DNA of 64,000 nucleotides from Ischnura elegans. Its lineage: Eukaryota > Arthropoda > Insecta > Odonata > Coenagrionidae. The translations under genes were made by a program, and so were the position numbers. Shown piece after piece: positions 22,523 through 34,680 of this stretch. The notes beneath the pieces are model-generated. The model saw only the letters and a program-made list of their open reading frames with translations, searched no databases and was not told the DNA's origin. Location of the stretch: positions 5,456,001-5,520,000 of the forward strand of contig NC_060259.1 in assembly GCF_921293095.1 (NCBI RefSeq), in the 5' to 3' direction. How positions within the stretch are numbered: position 1 is the first letter of the stretch; every line of letters starts with the position of its first letter.

Positions 22523-22759
22523 CTCCTGGACGACTTTGCCATTGCCATCTCTCAACAGTTTCTTCCTGACGATGTCGTGGGGCATGAAATGCCTTTCACA
22601 CAGTACCTCCCCTGCCTTCAACTCAAAGTTTACCATCGGTATCGCAGCTTGCCATTTACTCCTCTTAACAGGATCTTTGGGAGCAGAGAAAAATGAGAAG
22701 GTAGACTTTTTAGAGCCATACCCCTCAGTACACCCTGGTGCGACACAGCTTCGTGGCAT
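22523..22759 (-). CDS. THAP zinc-finger exon (open, single exon visible)
   Basis: The exon encodes MPRSCVAPGCTEGYGSKK, then APKDPVKRSKWQAAI, then EVLCERHFMPHDI. This gives the full THAP C2CH set (C-x4-C and C-x2-H) with the conserved Trp and Pro between, about 79 residues with no stop. It ends at a GTAAGT donor at 22522-22517. No second exon with the usual P-S-x-F continuation was found in the next 500 bp. It may be the 5' exon of a host gene or of a transposon whose remainder is lost. Upstream, at about 23049-23068, lies a TATA-like sequence. The finger is intact, unlike the other THAP copies here. Confidence 0.7.
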
Positions 22760-23048
22760 TTCAAATATCGCCGAAAATTAAGCGAACGAGCTTCTGCCTC
22801 ACCCGTGAAATTCACACAGTGAATTACTTTAGCGTTTAGAATCTAAAAAAAATGCTGAAGAACTCAATTAAATAGTTTTTCAAGTGCAAATAAATCGCTT
22901 AAACACACATGAACTAACCGAACCACATACAAAGCATGGGTGGACGACAAGTGGCGCTCGTAGTTCGTTAAAATTCCGCAGCCTCAAACACCTGCCACCA
23001 AAACTGTACGGCGGGCATAGGAAGTTGCACTGGTGTGAGCGGAACCAA

Positions 23049-23068
23049 GGCCCTTGTATATAAGGGCC
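23049..23068 (-). promoter_or_regulatory. TATA-like palindromic box upstream of THAP exon
   Basis: GGCCCTTGTATATAAGGGCC is an inverted repeat around a TATATA core, 290 bp upstream of the THAP start at 22759. Similar TATATAAGGGCC boxes occur at 25869-25880 (minus strand) and 52514-52524 (plus strand), the latter upstream of another THAP exon. Promoter function is inferred. Confidence 0.4.
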
Positions 23069-23171
23069 ATGAGCGGAACTGTGATTTTGCGATCACTTCG
23101 TTACCTGTGACTGCTACTCATCAGTAACGGTGATTCTTAACTGTGATTGCGATCACCGAGGTGAATCTAGG

Positions 23172-24168
23172 CCCTAATGGAAAATTCTTGTGAGTCTTAC
23201 AGAAATTCTTATAAGAATTCTGTAAGACTTACAGGATTCTTTAAGTCTTACACAAATTCTTTTAGGATTCTATAAGTCTCACAGAAATTCTTATAAGAAC
23301 TCTGCATTTCTCAGAATTCTATAAGAATGTTGTGCGGGTCGCATGCCTTTCGGGTTTTTATCCAGCAGGCGTGACACCATAACTTATGCTGGCAACTGAT
23401 AATTATTTAAGGAATTCTACATAAGATAATTTTTGGAAATTATGTAAAACTCTTTTTTAAGTAATGTTCTGCTAATTTTCTGGTGTTTGACATAAATGGT
23501 TCCAAGAAGCGGAGGCTTCTTTAATGCGACTTGTTAGTATATACATCCCAGAGGGCACATGAAAAATTTTAGACTTCTAAGATCTGTCTGTCGAGTCTAA
23601 CTTAACCGATGGAAGTTCGATATGGGCCGTGAATAAGCACGATGTATACTACGATTGCATACGTTGCAGGATACGGTTCACATGGTTCCCTAGCAACCTA
23701 GCAACAAAACTTGTTTGGTTGCTAGGGATTGCTTTTATATGTTAATAATTCACTATGTCTTTGTGATAGCAGTTAAATAAAATAAGTCGAGTGCTTCTAA
23801 CAAAAATAAGGCACTGACCTCATTTGGTAAGTCTTACAAAACTGGCATTCCTAAAATCATGTTACCTTAAACAGATATAGTTTCGTGGAATTTTAAACTT
23901 TTCATCATTAATTTAGATAGATCGATATGTATAATTTTTCAGATTGTGGCATATCTAGTATAAGTGGAAGTTTTAATGAAAACAGTGTTTTAATGGACAA
24001 AGTGAGTGATTTAGTCCCCTCTGAAGAGAATGAGATTGAATTTGTATGAGTAAATCTAAATAACATCTGCACAACTATTATTTTATGGATATTATATTTA
24101 TACATCAACTATTATACTCAATCAGTGTTTCTGTGATTCCTATTAATATCCCTAAATCTTGCACTTAT
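23172..24168. mobile_element. CCCTATTGG element, truncated copy iv
   Basis: It begins CCCTAATGG, continues with TTATAAG-type words, and then follows the same order as 26123-27180. Homology ends at CTTGCACTTATT, so the 3' half and 3' array are missing. Divergence from copies ii and iii is higher than theirs from each other. Confidence 0.75.
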
Positions 24169-24325
24169 TAATCCATTTAAGTAAAATGGACTAAACTTAA
24201 AAATTTCGTTACCGAAGACCAGAGAATAGGAATTGTTAAGGCAATTGAATAAAATAACTCAGGGGTGTACATCTTGCAGTGTGACATGTTTGAAATTAAG
24301 GAGGATTTCTTTAAATTACCTCTTC

Positions 24326-24560
24326 AGGCCTGTTTACACGATACATTAACACGTACGAGTTAATGTACGTTTGCGTGAATGATTTTTGTGGACCGGAACG
24401 GAACATGTACGAATGCATGAACCAAATTAGAACAGGTTCTATTTTCTGTACATGCATTTGCACAAGTTGGGTGGTTACACGGTGCATTTTGGCGTTCATT
24501 CTCGCGTTCATACATTTAGACATTAACCCGTACGAGTTAATGTACCGTGTAAACAGGCCT
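24326..24560. mobile_element. MITE with GGCCTGTTTACAC termini
   Basis: AGGCCTGTTTACACG at the left is mirrored by GTGTAAACAGGCCT at the right. Both ends continue with GTTAATGTAC-type complementarity for about 40 bp. The ~150-bp core contains repeated CATGTACG and GCATG words. A related, more diverged copy lies at 45315-45575. The target duplication is unclear. Confidence 0.8.
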
Positions 24561-24989
24561 TTAGAAGTGGTACCATTGGTATATTTGTAGTAAAAAAATT
24601 AGTACCTGGATGCAAATTGCAGTCCACCCAGATTTTATCTAAGTGTGTTTTGTTGCCCTACAAAAAAGGTGGGCAGTTTTTGTGTGTGCCATATTGCAAT
24701 ATGGAAAGGTGCTGTTGAAATTTTCCTAATTTTGTCCAAATAAAAATTGTCCTAATTTGTGAAAATAAAAGTTAGGGACCTTCTGAACTGATATTGATTT
24801 TTTGTTTTCCACTTTTAGCCACTGTAACCTTACTTTGTCCTATAGCATTGATTGTTAATGTATTTAATTTCATTTTGATTTATAGGGAGTTAAAGGTAAA
24901 GATTCTATCCACCGGTATCGTATCAAGTGAGAAGGTAAATTAAGTTAATTTTCATTCTATAAAAATGAGAAATGCCAGTAAAATATAGC

Positions 24990-25215
24990 TTTTGTTGGGA
25001 AACGGATGGCAGAATTTAAAAGGGCCAACAGTATATCGTTGGAGATTTGTTGGCCTTGGGTTGGGAATACGAAGGCCCGACTAATGCTCTGTTGGCCCAT
25101 CGTTGGGGAATCGTTGGTTGGGATACGGTTGGCGAGGTGGCCAAATCATACCATGGGCCAACCGCTGTGTCCCACGATCTGCCAACAGAGGGCCAACCAA
25201 AAATGTTTTTGGGCA
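24990..25215. repeat. GTTGGGCCAAC word array, second locus
   Basis: GTTGG, GGCCAAC and TTGGGAA words recur in both orientations across 220 bp, as at 17683. No terminal repeats are recognised. Confidence 0.6.
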
Positions 25216-25271
25216 GTTATGCCTCATTCTCATTACGATAGTCCGAGCCGTCGTCCTACTATAGTTGACCC

Positions 25272-25616
25272 AAAGGCAGTACACCCCAGCATAACCATGC
25301 AAGACAATTAAACCAACTGACAGTCAGGGGTACTTCAACTCAATCAGCAAAGGACAGTTGTGAATGCAATGCATTAATATAGGAACATGAGCACTGAATA
25401 GCAATCAGATAACTACCTTTAACACTAACATACGAAGCAAAAGGCAGTACACCACAGCATAACCATGCAAGACAATTAAACCAACAGTCGGAGGCACTTC
25501 AACACACTTCAGCAAAGGACAGTTGTGAATCCAATGCATTAACAGGCGCGTGAGCACTGAATATAAATCAGAGAACTGGCTTTAACACTGACATACGAAG
25601 CAAAAGGCAGTACACC
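25272..25616. repeat. ~165-bp tandem duplication
   Basis: AAAGGCAGTACACC starts at 25272, 25440 and 25603. The first two units share the phrase CAGCATAACCATGCAAGAC and most of the following sequence, at roughly 85-90% identity by eye. The third is only a start. This may be an intron-internal repeat downstream of the minus-strand promoter-like box at 25869. Confidence 0.75.
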
Positions 25617-25868
25617 ACCTCCCATCCGAAATATGGGCACCACACTCCAAAACACTGCGGTAGTGCTTCATTTTCCCTTTATAAAAATATAGACTTATCA
25701 CACGGATCACGAGAGCTCCTAACTTGCCAAGAGAACAGATTCAAAACGTGGTCACGTGGTAATAACGGCGCTGGGACCACGTGAGTTCCACGAAAACCCT
25801 CCCCTACTTCCCCCTCCTTCTCTCACCTCCCCTACAACTTCAATACTTCTCTCAGATGGCGTGAGCAA

Positions 25869-25896
25869 GGCCCTTATATACTGGTTACTAATCTTC
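25869..25896 (-). promoter_or_regulatory. Shared TATA-like promoter segment (minus strand)
   Basis: On the minus strand the order GAAGATTAGTAACCA, then TATATAAGGGCC, matches 52497-52524 on the plus strand. Surrounding phrases (GAGGCAACA-type, GTGAG) are also partly shared. At 52497 the segment precedes a THAP exon by about 180 bp. Here no THAP exon is clear downstream, although a short ATG-led frame starts near 25660 on the minus strand. Confidence 0.45.
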
Positions 25897-26122
25897 GGCT
25901 CAATGTTGTTGCCTTGACTGACGCTCCCACCCCTCAAACCCCTTCAGAGAAACTCTGGCGCGCGGTGGCGCTACCACTAGGGGAAATATGGAACTAACTG
26001 CGGTCTCGGCGGCGGTTCGAAAGCAAATCGGGACGAGATGGAGTGATAAGAGTCGGATGTGGACGAATTATAGGAGGAACGAATAGATTAATTGAATAAT
26101 TTCACCATGAAAATGCGCTATG

Positions 26123-28133
26123 CCCTATTGGAAATTTCTTATAAGTCTTACAGAAATTCTTATAAGAATTCTGTAAGACTTAAAGGATTCTATAAGTCTT
26201 ACAGAATTCTTATAGGATTCTATAAGTCTTACAGATTTCTTATAGGATTCTATAAGTCTTATAGAAATTCTTATAGGATTCTATAAGTGTTACAAAAATT
26301 CTTATAAGAAATCTGCATTTCTTATAGGATTCTACAATAATGCTGCGCGGGTCGCATACCTTTTAGGTTTTTATCCAGCAGGCGTGTCACCATAACTTAT
26401 GTTGGCAATTGATAATTATTTAAGGAATTCTACATAAGATAATTTTTGGAAATTATGTATAACTCTTTTTTAAGTAATGTTCTGCTAATTTCCTGGTTTT
26501 TTCAGCATGGTATTTGACATAAATGGTTCCAAGAAGCGGAGGCTTCTTTAATGCGACTTGTTAGTATATATATCGCTGAGGGCACATGAAAAATTTTAGA
26601 CTTAAAAGATCTGTCTGTTTCGAATCTACAGATTACTTGACCGATGGAAGTTCGATATGGGCCATGAATAACCACGATGTATACTACGATTGCATACGTT
26701 GCAGGATACTGTTCACATGGTTCCCTAGCAACCTAACAACCAAAACTTGTTTGGTTGCTAGGGATTGCTTTTATATGTTAATCATTCACTATGTCTTTGT
26801 GATAGCAGTTTAATAAAATAAGTCGTGTGCTTCTAACCAAAATAAGGCATTGACCTCATTTGGTAAGTATTAAAAAACTGGCATTCCTAAAATTATGTTA
26901 CCTTAAACAGATAGTTTCGTTGAATTTTAAACTTTTCATCATTAATTTAGATAGACATGTATATTTTTCAGATTGTGGCATATCTAACATAAGAGGAAGT
27001 TTTAGTGAAAACAGTGTTTTAATGGACAAAGTGAGTGATTTAGTTGTCTCTGAAGAGAATGAGAATGTATTTGTATGAGTATGCCAACATCTGCACAGTT
27101 ATTATTTTATGGAAAATACATCAACTATTATTCTCAATCAGTGTTTCTGTGATTCCTATTAATTTCCCTCAATCTTGCACTTATTGTTAGCCATATTCTA
27201 CGTATCCTTTTCTCCAAAATGGCATCAAATTCCATTTTGCTTTGCTTATTTCTTTCATTATCTATCCAAATCTGTATGTAGAGGTCTCATTCTCTCTGGT
27301 ATCTCTAATAAACATTGCTCATATGCATTTGATTTATCAAATTTTACTCTTCCTTCCCAGATAATTTCTTGAAGTACCTATCTCCAGTGGAACTTGAATT
27401 TTATTTCATTTGCTTCTTCAATTTTCCAGGTTAAATCATATTCCATATTGCAATTCCTGTATCTTTCATTGCGTAATGATTGCCAAAGTTGTATTCAATT
27501 ACCAGTCCATCATTCTAGGCTATCGTTGGTTTCATAGATTTTAGTTTCTTTTAGCATATGGGGACATTAACCTTATACAGAACCCATGCCCTGAAAGACC
27601 TCTATGGTATCTCGCCTTGTCTGGCCAGCCAGGTGAACTTTACAGAGCTTCAATGTCCTTTTTGATGTACACTGATGATAGACATCTACATTTGGTTCAT
27701 GGGAAATAATTAGGTTTGCTGTATAAGATATAGTCGTCTACATTTGGATTGAATTAGGTATAATGCTAACTTTGTACTCTCAGTAGGGATGTAAATCTTA
27801 TGTAGCTTTTTATAGAAGTTTGCGCAAGTGTTTTAAGCATGTTGATATGATATTTAAATTATTATTTCCATCAGAAAATTTGTTATAAATAACATTTTGT
27901 AACTGATAGTTAGAAGAAATTTTCTTATAAGAAAAATTCTTATAAGAAATTTTCTTATAAGAAATATGCCCAATTTTTGATAAGAAATTTTCTTATAGAA
28001 AAATTCTTATAAGAAATATGCCCAATTTCTGATAAGAAATTTTCTTATAGAAAACTTCTTATAAGAAATTTTCTTATAAGAAAAATTCTTATAAGAAATA
28101 TGTCCAATTTCTGATAAGAAATTTCCAATAGGG
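26123..28133. mobile_element. CCCTATTGG element, copy ii
   Basis: Its ends are CCCTATTGGAAATTTCTTAT and the complement ending CCAATAGGG. The 5' array uses TTATAAGTCTTACAG words and the 3' array uses TTTCTTATAAGAAA words. The middle holds two small open segments conserved in copy iii. One, at 26586-26813, reads CFESTDYLTDGSSIW. The other follows an acceptor-like TTTTTCAG at about 26970 and reads DCGISNIRGSF. Neither matches a family I know. It is abutted directly by copy iii. Confidence 0.85.
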
Positions 28134-30195
28134 CCCTATTGAAAATTTCTTATAAGTCTTACAGAAATTCTTATAAGAATTCTGTAAGACTTATAGGGTT
28201 CTATAAGTCTTACAGAATTCTTATAGGATTCTATAAGTCTTACATATTTCTTATAGGATTCTATAAGTCTTATAGAAATTCTTATAGGATTCTATAAGTC
28301 TTACAGATTTCTTATAGGATTCTATAAGTCTTATAGAAATTCTTATAGGATTCTATAAGTCTTACAAAAATTCTTATAAGAAATCTGCATTTCTTATAGA
28401 ATTCTACAATAATGCTGCGCGGGTCGCATACCTTTTAGGTTTTTATCCAGCAGGCGTGTCACCATAACTTATGTTGGCAATTGATAATTATTTAAGGAAT
28501 TCCACATAAGATAATTTTTTGAAATTATGTATAACTCTTTTTTAAGTAATGTTCTGCTAATTTCCTGGTTTTTTTCAGCATGGTATTTGACATATGTAAA
28601 TGGTTCCAAGAAGCGGAGGCTTCTTTAATGCGACTTGTTAGTATATATAGCTGAGGGCACATGAAAAATTGTAGACTTATAAGATCTCTCTGTTTCGAGT
28701 CTACAGATTACTTGACCGATGGAAGTTCGATATGGGCCATGAATAACCACGATGTATACTACGATTGCATACGTTGCAGGATACTGTTCACATGGTTCCC
28801 TAGCAACCTAACAACCAAAACTTGTTTGGTTGCTAGGGGTTGCTATTATATGTTAATCATTCACTATGTCTTTGTGATAGCAGTTTAATAAAATAAGTCG
28901 TGTGCTTCTAACCAAAATAAGGCATTGGCCTCATTTGGTAAGTATTAAAAAACTGGCATTCCTAAAATTATGTTACCTTAAACAGATAGTTTCGTTGAAT
29001 TTTAAACTTTTTATCATTAATTTAGATAGACATGTATATTTTTCAGATTGTGGCATATCTAACATAAGAGGAAGTTTTAATGAAAACAGTGTTTTAATGG
29101 ACAAAGTGAGTGATTTAGTTGTCTCTGAAGAGAATGAGAATGAATTTGTATGAGTATGCCAACATCTGCACAGTTATTATTTTATGGAAAATACATCAAC
29201 TATTATTCTCATTCAGTGTTTCTGTGATTCCTATTAATTTCCCTAAATCTTGCACTTATTGTTAGCCATATTCTACGTATCCTTTTCTCCAAAATGGCAT
29301 CAAATTCTATTTTGCTTGGCTTATTTCTTTCATTATCTATCCAAATCTGCATGTAGAGGTCTCATTCTCTCTGGTATCTTAAATAAACATTGCTCATATG
29401 CATTTTATTTATCAAATTTTACTCTTCCTTCCCATATAATTTCTTGAAGTACCTATCTCCAGTGGAACTTGAATTTTATTTCATTTGCTTCTTCAATTTT
29501 CCAGGTTAAATCATATTCCATATTGCAATTCCTGTATCTTTCATTGCGTAATGATTGCCAAAGTTGTATTCAATTATCAGTCCATCATTCTAGGCTATCG
29601 TTGGTTTCATTGATTTTAGTTTCTTTTAGCATGTGGGGACATTAACCCTGTACAGAACCCATTCCCTGAAAGACCTCTATGGTATCTCGCCTTGTCTGGC
29701 CAGCCAGGTGAACTTTACAGAGCTTCAATGTCCTTTTTGATGTACACTGATGATAGACATCTACATTTGGTTCATGGGAAATCATTAGGTTTGCTGTATA
29801 AGATATAGGCGTCTACATTTGGATTGAATTAGGTATAATGCTAACTTTGTACACTCAGTAGGGATGTAAATCTTATGTAGCTTTTTATAGAAGTTTGCGC
29901 AAGTGTTTTAAGCATGTTGATATGATATTTATAATAAATATTTCCATCAGAAAATTTGTTATAAATAACATTTTGTAACTGATAGTTAGAAGAAATTTTC
30001 TTATATGAAAAATTCTTATAAGAAATATGCCCAATTTCTGATAAGAAATTTTCTTATAAGAAATTTTCTTATGAGAAATATGCCCAATTTCTGATAAGAA
30101 ATTTTCTTATAGAAAAATTCTTATAAGAAATTTTCTTATAAGAAATATGTCCAATTTCTGATAAGAAATTTTCTTATAAGAAATTTCCAATAGGG
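28134..30195. mobile_element. CCCTATTGG element, copy iii, head-to-tail with copy ii
   Basis: It has the same orientation and order as copy ii and begins at the very next base (AATAGGG then CCCTATT). There is no spacer and no target duplication between them. Its 5' array is ~60 bp longer owing to extra TATAAGTCTTA units. It retains the empty site for the 120-bp palindrome near 29350. Confidence 0.85.
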
Positions 30196-32159
30196 AGTAC
30201 TTAATCAATTTCTTATTACTCTAAATTAATGACACAATATCCAGATCACAAAGGAAATATAGTTAATTATTAACCTATGCTATTTAATGTCTCTTTAGAA
30301 GTGCACCCTATAACATTTATTGAATTAGAAATATAGAGCGGCTGTAAAATATACAAGACCATTTCAATGCACTACTCTCCAGTGTTAGGAAAAATCTGAG
30401 AGAGTAAAAAGTTCTCTCTTATCTTTTGGAAATAATCACTAGGATTACCTCTATCAGGAAAAAAAACACCTTTTGAAGCTTACCAACATTTATTTCCGAG
30501 AAAAATTGATAAGCAAACATTTTCAGGTATACATTCTATCAAAAGGAAGTAAATTTCCACATCAAGTCGTCAAACAACATCTCTCTATAATGTCATGAAA
30601 CAGACAGCCATAAAAAGCATCAATTATTCTCCTGAAAACAGATTAAATAAAAGCTGACTGTAAGTTCTTCATTTGAATTCTAGTAGGAAACAGCCACCTT
30701 AGGTCTTGAATATTGAAGTCCACTGATGAATCATCTTAAGGAACAGCCTTCAAGGAGTTTCACAGACATCATATTAGCTGATAGAACAAATAATAAAAAA
30801 GGATTAGTACAAGTATAAGGGCTAATAACAAAACCATGATAAGAAATTTAAAATAAAAAATGTCCAAAATTTAAGAAATTAGACCAAGGCATTTAAAACA
30901 TATTAAGTCACAAAGAACACAAATATTAGTAATGTGAGTGAGAGTAAATTATTGAATAAACTAAATAAGAATAGGAAAAAAATAAATATTCAGGCTTACA
31001 ATTAGATAATGATCAATAAACAAAATTAGTTCACAAATTTGGCATTTAAAGTAATGATTTCTTAATGATTTTATAAATAATTAAATAGTCATCCATGAAT
31101 TCCTAAAAGTCAAAATGTAAAATTCATAGCATGAGCTTAAAAAATTGAGTCATCAGCAGTAAACACTATCCCACTGAAAGCGCAAGTTTTATTGGAACAC
31201 ATTTCCCAAAACTACATCACATCAAATTATTTTCACAAGTTCATGGTTCACTGGTTTCATATACCAGTTTATCATGTGGAAATATGAACAATAATGAGTC
31301 CTTCTCTAGACTGTGAGAATGGAATTGAGAAGCAGGATAGATGCAGGTGAAATGTATCTCATGATCCAATATATAATAGATTTGCCAGTGATCATTTTAA
31401 AAACCTGGAATTTGCTAGAGATGAGAACATGGCCCATAAGGACATTGCCCCATCTCAATTCAATGCTAAGGTAAGCCCTCCTCTGGGGCAAATGTGCAGA
31501 AAACTCGGTTAAATAAATCAAGCCGGTGTCCCACAGTCAAATTTGCATCCAAATATTTGCCTCAATATGTTTGGAATAAAAATTTTGTTGCAAAAATTTG
31601 CATGCAATGGGACAGAGGTTCCCCATGATGGACCAAAAACAAACGAAAGACAATGTTTATGTATACAAATTTGGAAGCTTGTGGAAGTGAAGTATTCTGT
31701 CTTTTTAGCAGTTGAAATCATCTGAACAGGCCTCTTGAACATTAAAGAGAAAGAAAACAGAAGGAATGCTGAACTTGGCGTTGGCTGGAAAGCGTTGGAG
31801 TAAGCGTGCTTAACATATTGGAGAAGGAGTTGCTCACTGATGTTCCTGTATATTACTGATATTAATTGACGATAAGTGAGGATATTTTCATGTCCCTTAT
31901 AAGCAAGGTTGAGGGCAGAATAAAATGCCAGGATACAAATGTGAGGCAGTTTATTCCCGCAAGGAAAATGTTATTAATAAGTGATGGACATGGTCATTGA
32001 AATGTTATGAATTAATAGTGCTTTAATACCTAAAGTAAATCTTTTATTCTTTCCAAAACACCCCCTCCTTGTATTGTGAGTCTAAAAGAAAGCTTCCTTC
32101 TCATTAAACATGAACTCATTTACACATTACAGATTTCCTAGTTGAGAGTTTCCATCGCG
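30196..32159. other. Unassigned AT-rich sequence
   Basis: No gene recognised. The phrase around 31190-31290 resembles 50570-50650, suggesting one more dispersed repeat. An AAATTTGCAT-type word array lies at 31535-31610. Confidence 0.35.
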
Positions 32160-32293
32160 TATTCCATACAGTATTTATGAAAAATACTCCACCGGTTTCG
32201 ACCTTTTCAGGTCTTATCAAGAGGTGAACGATAATGAACATGACCTGAAAAGGTAGAAACCGGTTGGGTTTTTGATGCATACTGTATGGAATG
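32160..32293. mobile_element. Small foldback element with CCGGTTTCGA arms
   Basis: ATTCCATACAGTAT at the left is mirrored by ATACTGTATGGAAT at the right. Inside, CACCGGTTTCGACCTTTTCA is mirrored by a close complement, leaving a short loop. CCGGTTTCGA also occurs in the arms of the larger foldback at 56573-57186. Confidence 0.7.
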
Positions 32294-32689
32294 CAACAAA
32301 TTTTATTTTTGTGTCCATTATATATATTTATTAATTAATATGCTCATGCAGACGATAAATAACCTATGTGGCCTGTGTGTCAGCGTTTGGCGCTTCTCTT
32401 TTGTCAAAGGTCCAGTGATTGTTTGGTTTCATCCAATTGGATGAAAATTTAGAACCTGTCCTACCCATTTGGACAAAACCGTGTTTTGTACAAACCAAAG
32501 GACCAAAAGCCAGTTGGATGAAATTTTGACCGTGTGATAGGGTGAACGTCAGTTGTATCAAATTTTGATGCAAATTTGACCCTTGGACATTGGCTTCAAA
32601 TAACTGTGGTGCCCTACTGTATATTCAGAGTGTATACGCTCACATTTATGAACTTTGATGGTTACTTTACTATGAACTGTGGATAGTGA

Positions 32690-32867
32690 TGTGCTTGGTA
32701 GAGGCATCAATTCCGAATGGCTTAACAATAAATTCAAAAGGCTTCTGAGCAGGACAGTGAATAAAAAGTGATAAAAAATTGTCTTCATAGTGACAATTGG
32801 CCTAAAGAGTTAAGATTTTATGAGCTTATCCAACATGAATTGGGTGAAATTAATTAATTGCTAATTA
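32690..32867 (+). pseudogene. Ty3/gypsy pol remnant, segment upstream of integrase
   Basis: One frame gives a sequence typical of the linker between RNase H and the integrase zinc finger (motifs NWPKELRF and YELIQHEL), with stops. The same frame resumes directly after the insertion ending at 38402. Homology fades upstream of about 32690, and neither RT nor RNase H was found. Confidence 0.6.
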
Positions 32868-33688
32868 GGGCCATTCCACCGTTACGTACGGGACATTTGT
32901 ACTAATTTTTACAGCTTTAAAATATTATTTCTGCTCCTAATATTTTTTGTGTTTCATTGAAACAGCTATAAATTGTTAGGTGTAGACCTAAGCTATTTTT
33001 CAAGCTACAGTTTTGGCTTTAGCACTTTGTTGTAACTGTTGCAAGAAAAAATAAGTGCCTGTTACGTACGGGACAAGCTGAGTAAACCACTTGTTTGGCT
33101 CATGTTATGAAAAATGATATTTCAGCTCAATTAGAATTTTCATAATGCTGTGGTATTTTTTTCATATAGCTTAAAAAGTATGCTTCAAGTACATATACTT
33201 AACATTATTAACAAATTTTTTTCAACTAAGTTACAATTTTTTCACCTTTTGTTACGTACGGGACAAGGGTGTTACGTACGGGACATTGTACACTTCAGGC
33301 TAAAAGTTATTGAAAGCAGGCAGAGTTAACATGGTCAAAAACACATTTATCAGAAAAGGTTGTTAAGCCAATTACAATATAAGAAGATCATATGTTTATA
33401 AGCATTATTTTCTTGATCAATTAACTTGTATTTGCTTAGCTTAATTATAATACAATTAAGGTATAACAAATTATACAGCTACTTTAATCTTGTTACCATG
33501 GTATTATTAAAAAAAAACAAGGAGAAAGATACCAGACTTCATAATTTAAGATCTTTACGGTTAAATTTTCCATCGTCTTTTTTTGTTCAACACTATAGGA
33601 GGAGAAATCACCTCTGTCTCTCTAATGTATACAATACAATCGGGCAGCGTTGGCCATTTATAATGTTCTGGGGACTGGTGGGTACCAT

Positions 33689-33970
33689 CAGGGGTACAGC
33701 TAGGAATTAAGGCTAGAGGAGGTTTTAGGGGCGACTAATAGTGGGGATCTGGGGGGTATGGAATACCTGCCAGGGCAAGCAGGAGGTACGGGGACCCTCC
33801 CCCAGAAATTTTTTAAGATAAATGGTTCAAAATGGGGAGTTTTACAGCTTTCTGAGGGATATTTTATTAATCCTTACACTTTTCTATAAGTAATATTAAT
33901 CCAATTAACTAATTTAGATTTGGGGGGTGATTATGCCCCAAAAACCTCCCCCCCCCTCGCTGCACCATTA
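33689..33970. mobile_element. hAT-like MITE with perfect 8-bp target-site duplication
   Basis: The element starts CAGGGGTACAGCTAGG and ends with CCTCGCTGCACCATTA, with poly-C/poly-G runs near the ends. GGTACCAT precedes it (33681-33688) and follows it (33971-33978). It has no coding sequence. It is the same design as 5057-5323, but the sequences are different enough to be a separate subfamily. Confidence 0.85.
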
Positions 33971-34279
33971 GGTACCATGACTGTAACTTACAGTTGCTTC
34001 TGTGAGTCAATTTCTGTGATTTTGCCTCAAAATAAATTGCCATTATATTGCACTAGAACCCACTGACCTCTGAATTCTGTCTTCACTTCAACAAACAGGT
34101 CTAAATTCAAGTTGATATCTTTAAAATGTTTCTCTCCTGAAAAACTTTCATTTGTATTGCATATCACGTGAAAGCTAAGGATATCTGGTGCTGCTTGAAC
34201 ATTGTCTCAATGCTTTACTTTGATGATGGTGTCATTTATATAATCTTCTCCAGCATAATATGCCTTGAACAAACAAATA

Positions 34280-34680
34280 TTGAACAACAATACAATAAAA
34301 CTTGTCTTTGAACAAACTACTGAAGATTCTGATGCAAAATCCTTGGCAGATTGAATAGAGCATCATTTTCATCCTCACTACTCTTAACATTCAGTCAGTT
34401 CTCTAAAATTGCATTCAGGAGAACTGATGTGAGCTTGATTTTTTAGCTTAAGTTTGCCTGCTATTCACTGTCATTTTTTCCCTTTCATACTTTTTCTTTG
34501 TCGGTAATATTTTCTCTCCGCTTTTTTCTTAATTAATTTATCCTCTTACTTCTTTTTAAGAACCCATCATGATCACTTGCATTTAGTTTACTTCGCATTT
34601 TCTTTACTCTAGCAACAGCAGTTGCCTAAGGTTTTTCCACCACCATTTAAATTCTGAAAAAGCATTAAATTTCTTATCTT
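34280..34680 (-). pseudogene. Decayed basic coding stretch, probable transposon ORF
   Basis: On the minus strand a lysine/arginine-rich frame (KMRSKLNASDHDG, then KRSKRIN, then KKRRENITDKEK) is broken by several stops. Similar K/R-rich N-terminal regions are frequent in insect transposon proteins. It lies inside the 32868-38402 element and may be the remains of that element's own ORF. No catalytic motif is seen, so the call is tentative. Confidence 0.3.

Noticed and set aside
26092-26286. Tyr/Lys/Ser/Phe-rich open frame (YKSYR repeats)
   Set aside because: Translation of the TATAAGTCTTA word array.
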